DNA of 9,823 bases from JACZWZ01 sp964194935 (GCA_964194935.1 CAXMOL010000007.1:1-9823), one strand, 5' to 3'; counted from the first letter of the stretch, positions 1-5,782 are shown. A program made the numbers and translations. The notes: generated by a model from the sequence alone, not told the origin.

Positions 1-1
1 T

Positions 2-544
2 GCAGAGACGATGTTGCAGGAGATTGAGGAGTTCGTCACCGGTCAACGGGGGTCGGCTGAGCCGGAGCGCGTGGTGGCCACCGTCCTGTTCACCGACATC
101 GTGGGTTCTACCGAACTCGCCGCATCACTCGGCGACGCGGCGTGGCGCGACCTGCTCCATCGCCACGACGAAGCCATCCGCGCCGAACTCACCAAATGGC
201 GAGGCCGGGAAGTGAAGACCACCGGCGACGGTGTCCTCGCCACCTTCGACAGTCCGACCCAGGCCATACGCTTTGCGAAGGCGCTGCTGGCCCCGATGCA
301 GCCGCTCGGCATCAAGGTCCGGTGCGGGATCCATACCGGGGAAATCGAGATGCGAGGAGACGATGTGGCCGGACTCGCCGTGCACATCGCCGCTCGGGTC
401 GCCGGGCTCGCCGGACCGTCCGAGGTGCTCGTCTCCCGCACCGTGCGGGATCTGGTCGCCGGTACGGGGATGGAGTTCGAGGACCGCGGCGCCTACGCCC
501 TCAAGGGTGTCCCCGACGAGTGGGAGATCTACGCCGTCGCTTGA
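2..544 (+). CDS. Class III adenylate/guanylate cyclase catalytic domain, 3' end of a longer gene
   Basis: Nucleotidyl cyclase homology domain that would make a cyclic nucleotide (cAMP or cGMP) from the triphosphate. The reading frame is open to the left edge, and the segment around EIEEFVTG is the usual linker before this domain in proteins that join an alpha/beta hydrolase to a cyclase, so the gene very probably begins outside the window. An internal ATG lies at 11. Numbering from it: LFTDIVGST carries the first metal aspartate (about D29), KTTGDG carries the second (about D73) with K69 at a substrate-contact position, and VHIAARV carries the transition-state arginine (about R129). The asparagine usual four residues before that arginine is a histidine here (H125). 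The C-terminal ELKGVP-like ending (ALKGVPDEWEIYAV) is typical of the family. Domain call is firm; the hydrolase fusion and the choice of cAMP are inferred from family knowledge. Confidence 0.9.
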   Translation, partial: AETMLQEIEEFVTGQRGSAEPERVVATVLFTDIVGSTELAASLGDAAWRDLLHRHDEAIRAELTKWRGREVKTTGDGVLATFDSPTQAIRFAKALLAPMQPLGIKVRCGIHTGEIEMRGDDVAGLAVHIAARVAGLAGPSEVLVSRTVRDLVAGTGMEFEDRGAYALKGVPDEWEIYAVA

Positions 545-574
545 TCTTCCAGCGCATCGGCCAAGGAACAGATC

Positions 575-811
575 GTGTGGTCGGTGATTCCCTGTCGCGG
601 GTTCGGCGAGTTGGTGTTGTACGGGGTGGGGGACGCCGTCACGCTCGACGGTACCGCCTCACTCGAGATCGAAGTGGACGACGACATCGCTCCGCTCATC
701 GACCTCAGACTCGCTACGTGTCGATCTACTGACCCACTCTCGGCTAGCGCATATCCGGCAATATGCGCTAGCTGTAGCCCGTCGGCATGGGTCCGGATTC
801 GAGGGTGTTGA
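575..811 (+). CDS. Doubtful small hypothetical ORF after the cyclase
   Basis: A 78-aa ORF begins with GTG 30 bp after the cyclase stop and has an AAGGA ribosome-binding-like site at 563-567, 7 nt before the start. The first 48 or so residues look protein-like, with an acidic stretch (SLEIEVDDDIAPLIDL). From about residue 56 the frame runs through the palindrome at 741-774 and becomes serine- and cysteine-rich, which looks like non-coding read-through. It may be the 5' part of a gene cut at the palindrome, or not a gene at all. I do not recognise the product. Confidence 0.28.
   Translation: MWSVIPCRGFGELVLYGVGDAVTLDGTASLEIEVDDDIAPLIDLRLATCRSTDPLSASAYPAICASCSPSAWVRIRGC
741..774. repeat. Perfect inverted repeat, 12-bp arms, 6-nt loop
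   Basis: GCTAGCGCATAT at 743-754 and its exact reverse complement at 761-772 flank the hexamer CCGGCA. A further G-T and C-G pair can extend the stem to 741 and 774. The loop-to-stem ratio suits a stable hairpin, but no T-run follows on either strand, so it is not a classical intrinsic terminator. It lies exactly where a plus-strand ORF loses protein-like character and where a minus-strand peptide meets its stop (768-770). It could be an actinobacterial-type terminator, a recombination or excision scar, or a protein-binding palindrome. Confidence 0.85.
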
Positions 812-879
812 GCGCATACAGGTGGTCTTCTATGGCGTGCACCAGATCTCCTGACCTCTCCTGACCTCTCACGTGTCAT
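768..879 (-). pseudogene. Small ORF broken by a 10-bp tandem duplication
   Basis: On the minus strand an ATG (877-879) preceded by a purine-rich GGAGAGGACAGGT stretch opens a frame beginning MTRERSG. The 10-bp unit at 849-858 and 859-868 is duplicated. Removing one copy joins this start to a second frame that reads GDLVHAIEDHLYALNTLES and then GPMPTGYS, followed by TAG at 768-770, giving a continuous 33-residue peptide. As the sequence stands, the two halves are out of frame. The ending PMPTGYS weakly resembles the segment before the Walker A region of DnaB/KaiC-like ATPases (PTGFxxLD), so this may be the N-terminus of such a protein truncated at the palindrome. That assignment is speculative. 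A GTG at 870-872 would give an intact 34-aa version in the second frame. Confidence 0.35.
849..868. repeat. 10-bp direct tandem duplication
   Basis: TCCTGACCTC occurs twice head to tail. A unit of 10 bp is not a multiple of three, and deletion of one copy restores a minus-strand reading frame across it. Confidence 0.9.
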
Positions 880-974
880 ACCTGTCCTCTCCTCATTGGA
901 CCGGTGACGGTGTCGTGAGTGGGGTGTCGGTTGTGCTTTGGTTGGCTCGTGAGCGTCACCGTCTGGCGTCAGGG

Positions 975-1160
975 TCAGCTGACGACGACCGAGCCGATGG
1001 GGACGGCGATGTGGCCGCTCGACGCGTCGCCGAAGACCCGCACCCCGGCGTTGCCGTGTCGGGTCCAGACTGCGGCGACCCAGGCACAGATACGGGCATC
1101 GAGCAGATCCTCGATCGCTTTCAATTGGCGCCGGTCGCACTCGCAATTGCCCACCGGATG
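975..1160 (-). pseudogene. C-terminal fragment resembling DUF429 family protein
   Basis: A minus-strand frame ending with TGA at 975-977 reads CDRRQLKAIEDLLDARICAW, then VAAVWTRHGNAGVRVFGD and SSGHIAVPIGS. The pattern of a helix rich in D/A/W residues, then a gap, then GDxxxGHIxVP resembles the C-terminal end of DUF429 proteins (predicted RNase H-like nucleases). Upstream the frame stays open into about position 1200 (HGDDHPVGNCE) but no start or N-terminal domain can be followed, and the IS110 fragment on the other strand begins there. It is best read as the remaining tail of a disrupted gene. The family name rests on recalled motif shape and needs a profile search. Confidence 0.42.
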
Positions 1161-1209
1161 ATCGTCGCCATGACAACGGAGCGAGGAAGGCTCATCATGC
1201 CTGAATATC

Positions 1210-1370
1210 TCGCGCCCGGCGTCACTGGGTCGTGGAGAGTCGGGTTGGCCCGGTTCCTGACTGAGGCTGAGGTGGTGGTGGAGCTGGATCGGCCAACCGT
1301 CATGCTCCCCCGTATGGTGGGCAAGTCCGATCCCACCGATGCGGTCGCGGCGCCCCGAGCAGCGCTGTCG
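1210..1370 (+). mobile_element. Fragment of an IS110-family transposase (DEDD domain region)
   Basis: The plus-strand frame reads GVTGSWRVGLARFLTEAEVV, then ELDRP, then MVGKSDPTDAVAAPRAALS. This is the characteristic IS110 DEDD transposase segment (family form: GVEGTGSxGxxLARxL, VxEVDRP, GKSDxxDAxAAARAxLS). The expected glutamate-glycine of VEGTGS is altered to VTGS, and AAAR has become AAPR, in keeping with decay. Both ends are missing: nothing N-terminal to the GxxGS block is recognisable, and similarity stops near 1370, just before the 3' end of the convergent DUF3754 gene. The remainder of the transposase, including its C-terminal serine-containing domain, is absent. An inactive remnant. 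Confidence 0.72.
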
Positions 1371-1381
1371 ATCGTCTCGTG

Positions 1382-2704
1382 TCAGTCTTGGGGCTCCCGT
1401 TCGATGCGGCGTTCACCGAGGCGGCCGCGGAACCGGTCGATAACACGACGCAGGCGGATGAGGCGTGGAAGCCGGGATCCGTCGGTGGCGATACGTTTGT
1501 CGCGGACGGTCGACGGGGCAACCAGTTCGCTGGGCTGGTGCCGAAACAGGTCATCCCAGCGGCGGTCGAGCAGTGCGAGGGACTCGGGGAGGGGCAGCGC
1601 CCGTATCGTGGTGTGGCCCTCGACCACTTCCAGTCGGCGCAGCTTGGCAACGGCGTCGGCGACCTCGAAGTCGATGTCGCCTTGGCCGGCGCCTCGCAGC
1701 CACGTCTCGACCTCGCCGTCGAGTTCTGCTGCGGTGAGTCCGCTGGGTGCGGCGAGCAAGAAGCGGTAGGCGAGGAGCACTTCTAGGACCTCCTGCTGCT
1801 CGGCCGACGATAGGAGGGTGTGGAGTACGCCAGGGCCAGCGGCCAGGGTACGAAAGTAGAGGTTCTCGGTGAGGGTCTTGAGGTATTCGAGGCGGCGGTT
1901 CTTCAGCTTGGTCCACTGACGGAACACGAAGCCTCCGAGGGTGAGGGCTCCACCGAGGAGGATGACCAGAGCCGCCTGGTCAATCTCGGGCTGCTCGTCA
2001 CGCAACCCGAGCCAGGCCCCCACCAGCAAGAAGATCAGACCGAGGGTGGGCAACAATTTGGTGGCCAATACAGCGACACCCGAAGCCACCGCGGGTACCC
2101 CGATGACCAGGGAGTCGGTCACCCGCAACCCCACCCGGGTAGATGGCAGCAACATCTCGATGTCGGCCCGGGGTACGTTCTGGAACTGCCGGAGCGACAC
2201 GTGGCCAGGTACCAGATTTCGCTCGGCCGGGTCGATCTCACGCTCATCGAACCAGCTTTGGGCCTTCACTCGCGTGTATACCACCACCCGTTTGTCGACA
2301 GTGATCGCCCGTTCTTTGGACCGCAGCCCCATCCACTTCGGGATCTCGACGGTGTCCAACTCACTGCCGCGGCGGTAGATGAGCAGGTCGTCGTAATCGT
2401 CGAGGTCGACTTCAAGCCGCAGCGGGATCAGTGACTCGTTGGCTAGCGCATCGTCGAGTTCGGCCATCGTGACAGCGGTGTAGTTCGCTCCGTCGAGCAG
2501 GCCGGTGAGCTCCGCTGCCACAAGCGAGGCCGCTCCGGGATCGTCGCCGACTCGCTCCCAAGCCTCGGTAACCACCTGCTCTCGGTCGTGGAACTCGTAG
2601 TGGTATAACGCCGACGTCAGCCGGCTGAAGGAGCGGAACAGCTCGGTCCCGTCCTGATCCTCGGGCCACGTCAGACTGCACAGCTCCGTCGTGAGCTGCC
2701 CCAC
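1382..2704 (-). CDS. DUF3754 (TMEM143-like) membrane protein
   Basis: A 440-aa protein with the DUF3754 signature: an N-terminal soluble part (TWPEDQDGTELFRSFSRL, SALYHYEFHDRE), a central block with VVVYTRVKAQSWF (about 140-152), the family motif FQNVPRADIEMLLP (about 174-187), then hydrophobic segments at about 197-215, 217-234 and 244-261, and a cytosolic tail including LKTLTENLYFRTLAAGPGVL. The biochemical role of the family is unknown; the eukaryotic relative TMEM143 is mitochondrial. The start given is a GTG at 2702-2704, but the same frame continues upstream as DRERFIPQRV, which looks like the true conserved N-terminus. No ATG, GTG or TTG lies between the in-frame stop at 2768-2770 and that segment. 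An ATT at 2732-2734, 7 nt after a TACCCT hexamer, may be the real start (450 aa). It is convergent with the IS110 remnant, with 11 bp between them. Rich in basic residues at the C-terminal end (RLIRLRRVIDRFRGR). Confidence 0.88.
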   Translation of the reverse strand: MGQLTTELCSLTWPEDQDGTELFRSFSRLTSALYHYEFHDREQVVTEAWERVGDDPGAASLVAAELTGLLDGANYTAVTMAELDDALANESLIPLRLEVDLDDYDDLLIYRRGSELDTVEIPKWMGLRSKERAITVDKRVVVYTRVKAQSWFDEREIDPAERNLVPGHVSLRQFQNVPRADIEMLLPSTRVGLRVTDSLVIGVPAVASGVAVLATKLLPTLGLIFLLVGAWLGLRDEQPEIDQAALVILLGGALTLGGFVFRQWTKLKNRRLEYLKTLTENLYFRTLAAGPGVLHTLLSSAEQQEVLEVLLAYRFLLAAPSGLTAAELDGEVETWLRGAGQGDIDFEVADAVAKLRRLEVVEGHTTIRALPLPESLALLDRRWDDLFRHQPSELVAPSTVRDKRIATDGSRLPRLIRLRRVIDRFRGRLGERRIEREPQD

Positions 2705-2741
2705 CCGCTGAGGGATGAATCGTTCCCGATCAATAACACAC

Positions 2742-2771
2742 AGGGTAGGAAGCCACGACCAGGACCGTCAC
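2742..2771 (-). promoter_or_regulatory. Putative promoter of the DUF3754 gene (leaderless type)
   Basis: On the minus strand GTGACG (2766-2771, four of six matches to TTGACA) is followed after 18 nt by TACCCT (2742-2747). The next 7 nt lead directly to ATT GAT CGG, the point where the conserved DRERFIP sequence begins. The same TACCCT hexamer with the same 7-nt gap precedes the ATG of the EamA gene at 4089. This points to transcription starting at or next to the first codon. Confidence 0.42.
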
Positions 2772-2820
2772 CGGTGAGCCGCCTCGACCCGGCTCGCCAC
2801 CGAGCCGCTGAAGCCGATGG

Positions 2821-3116
2821 CTCTCACCCAGAGAGGACCAAAGGCGCTGTGCGCGACCTGTTGGCACCTGTGTGCCGGGTTGCACCCGAGGTGGCACATG
2901 GCCACCCCTGATCTGGGTAGGGCAACGTCGGCGCTCTGTGATGCTTTCCGGCTCCGATGCCTCGACGCTGCCTTGTGTCGTCGTGTGCATGGCTTTCCTT
3001 TTCCTGCGCACGGAATGTTTCGTGAGGATTGCACTAAGTCTGGAGCCGTCGATCGTGAGGCTCGTCGTCGTGAGACAAGGTTCGCGATCTGATGCGTATT
3101 GGCTGTTTTCGTGAAC
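2821..3116. repeat. Spaced duplication, copy 1
   Basis: This segment matches 3310-3610 at an offset of 489 bp, shifting to 490 bp further along. The best part, 2848-2941 against 3337-3430, aligns without gaps over 94 nt with 24 differences by my hand count (about 74 percent), ending in an identical 19-nt stretch CAACGTCGGCGCTCTGTGA. In the plus frame starting at 2821 it reads LSPREDQRRCARPVGT, CVPGCTRGGTW and GQRRRSV. Seven codons differ from copy 2 only silently in the 94-nt core, which hints at past protein coding. Later matches are weaker (GATCGTGA at 3051; the end CGTGAACC near 3116). The origin is unknown. Confidence 0.65.
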
Positions 3117-3309
3117 CTCCGACCGCGCCAGCACCTCTGCCGGTCGGGCTCAGGTGGATGATGCCCCGCCATGATCCTCAGCGGGCACCCCGCCTCAGGT
3201 TGAAGCTGTGCTGGGCTACGTCGCCGTCGACCGCCCCATACGCGTCGCACGGGGGCGTCGAAGAAGTGCTGCTCCAGTTGCCTTGCTGCCCGGCGTTGAC
3301 GCGGCGTCG

Positions 3310-3610
3310 TTGTCGCCCGTCTGGGACAGACGCCGGTGTGTGCGACGTGTCGGCACCCATATGCCCGGCTGCACGCGGGGCGCCACATGGTGCACACCCA
3401 TCGCGATCGGCCAACGTCGGCGCTCTGTGAGAGCGCTTCCGACCTTGGCTGGTCCCAAGCTCGCGAGTCGAGGTATGTCAGCTTCTCGTTGCCGAGCGCC
3501 CGATGCCTTCTGCGTCAAATCGCACTCTGCCGAGGGTGCAGATCATGACTCTTCGTTCGTGATGAGCCGATCGCGACGCGTTTCCCTAGCTGGTCAACTT
3601 CGCGACCCGC
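3310..3610. repeat. Spaced duplication, copy 2
   Basis: The counterpart of 2821-3116. In the plus frame starting at 3310 it reads LSPVWDRRRCVRRVGT, HMPGCTRGATW and GQRRRSV, sharing LSP, D-RRC, VGT, PGCTRG, TW, GQRRRSV with copy 1. Weaker matches continue to GATCATGA (3541), GACGCGT (3574-3580) and a final TTCGCGACCC. Neither copy has a credible start codon and ribosome-binding site for this frame, and the frame in copy 1 is closed by a TGA just upstream of 2821. They may be two decayed copies of a small gene, or members of a dispersed repeat family. Confidence 0.65.
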
Positions 3611-3625
3611 TGATCGTGTCGAACA

Positions 3626-3686
3626 CCCCAACACCCCCAAACCCCCAATACCCTCAATACCCCAACCCCCCAACCCCCCAATACCC
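3626..3686. repeat. C-rich simple tract, G-quadruplex potential on the minus strand
   Basis: Eight runs of 3-6 C residues (lengths 4, 5, 5, 3, 4, 6, 6, 3 by my count) are separated by short A/T-containing linkers such as AA, AATA and TCAATA in 61 bp. The minus strand therefore has eight G-runs with short loops, more than enough for at least one intramolecular G-quadruplex. It lies between the spaced duplication and the end of the putative HTH ORF, just beyond that ORF's stop in its direction of transcription. Confidence 0.85.
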
Positions 3687-3719
3687 TCAAAATACCTACG
3701 CAGTAGGACAGCCCCGATA

Positions 3720-3911
3720 TCAAGGTGACTTTGATTTCCTACCTGCCCCCGGACGTCGCCCACCCCGGGGCCACGGCGATCGCTGGCCAACCTTCTTGTA
3801 GTCCTCGACAAGGGTCTGTCGCGCACAACCGATTTCCTTCGCCGCTGCGCCCATGGTCGGGCAACCGGACTCACACAGTTCATCAGCTTGCTTGACCCGA
3901 GCGGACCACAC
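3720..3911 (-). CDS. Possible 63-aa helix-turn-helix protein with basic tail
   Basis: A minus-strand frame from a GTG at 3909-3911 to TGA at 3720-3722 gives VWSARVKQADELCESGCPTM, then GAAAKEIGCARQTLVEDYKK, then a basic tail with PRGGRRPGAGRKSK. The middle part has the spacing of a helix-turn-helix (AAKEIGCARQTLxxDYKK, like AAKxLGVSRxTxYxxLKK), and GRRPGAGRK resembles an AT-hook-like or basic DNA-binding tail. No Shine-Dalgarno or leaderless -10 is evident, and the frame continues open upstream into the antisense of the EamA gene, so the start is uncertain. It could be the C-terminal remnant of a longer DNA-binding protein. Immediately beyond the stop lies the G-rich strand tract. I do not recognise a specific family. 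Confidence 0.35.
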   Translation of the reverse strand: MWSARVKQADELCESGCPTMGAAAKEIGCARQTLVEDYKKVGQRSPWPRGGRRPGAGRKSKSP

Positions 3912-4075
3912 AGGCGCTGGGAGACAGGTTGGGAGCCAAGTGGAATTGCTGCGGCGGATCGCAATTGACCCCTGCGCGACAGATCCCGGTGTCGGACGCC
4001 ACCGACGCAGCGGACTCCCAATGGGGCGACCGGTGTCTGCTGGTTTCGGCGTGGGCGAGCGCCTTGCGTGGTGCG

Positions 4076-4081
4076 TACCCT
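4076..4081 (+). promoter_or_regulatory. Putative -10 element of the EamA transporter gene
   Basis: TACCCT ends 7 nt before the ATG at 4089, the arrangement of a leaderless transcript, and no Shine-Dalgarno sequence precedes this ATG. No clear -35 box is seen. The identical hexamer and gap occur before the DUF3754 N-terminus. Confidence 0.38.
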
Positions 4082-4088
4082 TGCCCAC

Positions 4089-4982
4089 ATGGCACCCCGG
4101 ACCGACCGCACGACCCTGGCGGTATTCCTGCTCGTCTCGGTGCTGGCAGGCGGGAATGCCGTCGGGATCCGATTCAGCAACCGCGAGCTCGATCCGCTTT
4201 GGGGCGCGACTCTTCGCTTCGCGGCTGCCGCCCTGATCCTCCTCGCGGTGATGGCGGTCTTGAGGCTGCCGTGGCCTCGGAGCCGTAGCTTGCGAGGTGC
4301 TGCGCTCTACGGTCTTCTGAACTTTGCTGCGGGTTTTGCCTTGATCTACTACGGCCTTCAGGAGCTGCATGCCGGGTTTGCGCAGATCCTGTTGGCGCTG
4401 GTTCCGCTGGCGACGCTCCTTCTGGCCGTTGTCGAGCGACAGGAGGCATTCCGGTGGGCTGCCGCTGGCGGCGGTGTAATAGCGCTGGTAGGGGTGCTGG
4501 TGATGACCCGGGGTGCGCTCAGCGACTCCATCCCCCTGTTGTCGGTCCTCGCGCTCGTCGCGAGCGCGTTCTGTTTCGCACAGGCCGCGATCGTGGTCGG
4601 CTGGATCCCCGAGGTGCACCCCGTATCGGTGAATGCCCTCGGCATGGCTGTGGGCGCGACCGTCCTTCTCGTTGGATCGCTCGTCACTGGCGAGTCCCAG
4701 GCGCTGCCAGACCTGGCGCAAACGTGGGCGGCCGTGGTGTACCTGGTCGTGATTGGATCCGTTGTGGTGTTTGTGCTCTTCGTGGTGGTCATCAAGCAAT
4801 GGGGGGCATCGCGGGCTGCCTACGCCCTGGTGCTGATACCCGTGTTCACGGTGATCTACTCCGTCTGGCTACTTGATGAGCCGGTCGGCTGGGAACTCGC
4901 GGTCGGAGGTGCCTTCGTCCTGGCCGGCGTGTACGTAGGCGCTCTTCTAAAGGCTCGGAATCCCGAGCCTCGGCTCTCCTAA
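4089..4982 (+). CDS. EamA/DMT superfamily transporter
   Basis: A 297-aa inner-membrane protein of the drug/metabolite transporter superfamily with two EamA domains and about ten hydrophobic segments. Recognisable features are the first helix (LAVFLLVSVLAGGNAVGIRF), WGATLRFAAAALILL, the GLQELHAGFAQILLALVPL stretch typical of the end of the first EamA repeat, and ASRAAYALVLIPVFTVIYSV followed by WLLDEPVGWELAVGGAFVLA in the second repeat. Members export amino acids, nucleosides or other metabolites; the substrate cannot be read from sequence. ATG at 4089 is preferred over an in-frame GTG at 4068 because the protein then begins close to the first helix and a TACCCT -10-like hexamer sits 7 nt upstream. 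The gene stands alone, with 152 bp before the next gene on the same strand. Confidence 0.92.
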   Translation: MAPRTDRTTLAVFLLVSVLAGGNAVGIRFSNRELDPLWGATLRFAAAALILLAVMAVLRLPWPRSRSLRGAALYGLLNFAAGFALIYYGLQELHAGFAQILLALVPLATLLLAVVERQEAFRWAAAGGGVIALVGVLVMTRGALSDSIPLLSVLALVASAFCFAQAAIVVGWIPEVHPVSVNALGMAVGATVLLVGSLVTGESQALPDLAQTWAAVVYLVVIGSVVVFVLFVVVIKQWGASRAAYALVLIPVFTVIYSVWLLDEPVGWELAVGGAFVLAGVYVGALLKARNPEPRLS

Positions 4983-5122
4983 CGATGAGTGAGGCCGGTC
5001 TCCACCCAGTCCAGCGTGCCAAGGCGGTCGAGATACGGTGACTCTACGATGCCAACGGAGACGTTGACGAGCGCCGCATTGGTGATTCCCCGTGCACAAG
5101 ACGCCGCCGAGTGGCGGTGCCC

Positions 5123-5128
5123 TAAGGT
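5123..5128 (+). promoter_or_regulatory. Putative -10 element of the metallo-beta-lactamase-fold gene
   Basis: TAAGGT ends 6 nt before the GTG start at 5135, fitting the TANNNT leaderless pattern seen elsewhere in the window. The AAGG within it could instead act as a weak ribosome-binding site at 7 nt spacing. A 5-bp hairpin CCGCC/GGCGG lies just upstream (around 5105-5118). Confidence 0.3.
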
Positions 5129-5134
5129 TCCAGC

Positions 5135-5782
5135 GTGGCTGAGATCTCAATCCAGAAGCTTGGCGACTCCTGCCTGCTCGTCGACGTCAACGGCCATCGG
5201 GCGCTGCTCGATCCCGGCTTCTACGCCTGGGAGCACGAACGGATCGACCTGGCAGCAATGCCGGCCCCCGACCGGCTGCTCATCACCCACGGCCACCAGG
5301 ACCACCTGTCCATCGAATTCGTTCAGGCGCTGGTCGCCGCCTTTCCTGACATGGTGGTCGAAACCAACGAAGAAGTGGCCGGCGGGCTTGCCGAAGCCGG
5401 AATCGACGCCACCACCCACTCAACAGACTGGACGGCGCAATTTTCCGCACCCCATGAGCCGACGCCCATGGGCTCGCAACCACCGCACAACGTCGGGTTC
5501 ACCGTCGGAGGTGTGTTTGTGCACCCCGGCGACAGCTACACCTTCGACGCCTCACCGCTGGTGCTTGCACTGCCGATCCTGCCTCCGTGGGGCTCGACCA
5601 CCGAGGCGGTGAACCTGGCGAAGCGAATCAGGCCCAGACACGTCATCCCCATCCACGATTGGCACTTGACCGAGGACGGAAAGAAGTGGGTGTACGGGAC
5701 TGCGATACGGGGCCTGGCCGAGGACGGAATCACCTTCCTGCCCCTCGACGACTTCGAATCGGTGACGATCGACCTGGATTGA
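5135..5782 (+). CDS. Metallo-beta-lactamase-fold hydrolase (UlaG/UPF0173-like)
   Basis: A 215-aa cytosolic protein of the metallo-beta-lactamase superfamily, close in shape to the short UlaG/UPF0173-type hydrolases. The metal motif HGHQDH (H52, H54, D56, H57) is intact, followed by the GDS motif carrying the bridging aspartate (D133) and the late histidine in VIPIHDWH (H174). The N-terminus (ISIQKLGDSCLLVDVNGHRA) matches the usual first strands of the group, so the GTG at 5135 fits well. Substrate is unknown. It is followed after 86 bp by the VOC protein on the same strand. There is no signal peptide. The family is certain, the specific reaction is not. Confidence 0.9.
   Translation: MAEISIQKLGDSCLLVDVNGHRALLDPGFYAWEHERIDLAAMPAPDRLLITHGHQDHLSIEFVQALVAAFPDMVVETNEEVAGGLAEAGIDATTHSTDWTAQFSAPHEPTPMGSQPPHNVGFTVGGVFVHPGDSYTFDASPLVLALPILPPWGSTTEAVNLAKRIRPRHVIPIHDWHLTEDGKKWVYGTAIRGLAEDGITFLPLDDFESVTIDLD

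Larger units (their letters stand above)
2735..3719. other. Gene-poor interval with a spaced duplication and a C-rich tract
   Basis: No ORF in this interval has a recognisable family or a convincing start. What it holds is the promoter-like site of the DUF3754 gene (2742-2771), two diverged copies of a roughly 290-bp unit (2821-3116 and 3310-3610), a 193-bp spacer between them, and a C-rich simple tract (3626-3686). The spacer includes CCCGC/GCGGG arms near 3164-3187. A 6-bp-stem hairpin (CGTCTG, loop GGA, CAGACG) sits at 3318-3332 inside copy 2. A 5-bp hairpin CCTAC/GTAGG lies at 3695-3707. The spacer's translated frames in both directions are low-complexity and unconvincing. Confidence 0.6.

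Noticed and set aside
902..961. 8-bp inverted repeat CGGTGACG / CGTCACCG with a 44-nt spacer
   Set aside because: Too short and too widely spaced to call terminal repeats of an insertion sequence; no target duplication is seen.
529..1176. 215-aa minus-strand ORF
   Set aside because: Arginine- and serine-rich with no domain, and it crosses several better-supported fragments in other frames. Only the ATG near 879 is of interest, as the start of the broken small ORF.
873..1769. 298-aa plus-strand ORF
   Set aside because: Only the part around 1210-1370 resembles a protein (IS110). The first third is antisense to the DUF429-like fragment and the last third is antisense to the DUF3754 gene.
1820..2434. 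204-aa plus-strand ORF
   Set aside because: Lies wholly antisense to the DUF3754 gene, whose motifs are clear; its composition is that of an antisense shadow.
2768..2777. TCACCGGTGA 10-bp palindrome
   Set aside because: Short GC-rich palindromes are expected by chance, and this one overlaps the putative -35 element without other support.
3626..3686. CRISPR array or telomere-like end
   Set aside because: No repeat-spacer regularity and no unique spacers; the tract is simple sequence only and lies well inside the window.
3208..3801. 197-aa plus-strand ORF through the C-rich tract
   Set aside because: It includes a proline-threonine run encoded by the simple repeat and no domain. The conserved part is covered by the spaced duplication.
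3720..4799. 359-aa minus-strand ORF antisense to the EamA gene
   Set aside because: Most of it mirrors the clearly coding transporter. Only the last 63 residues lie outside that gene and were kept as a possible HTH protein.
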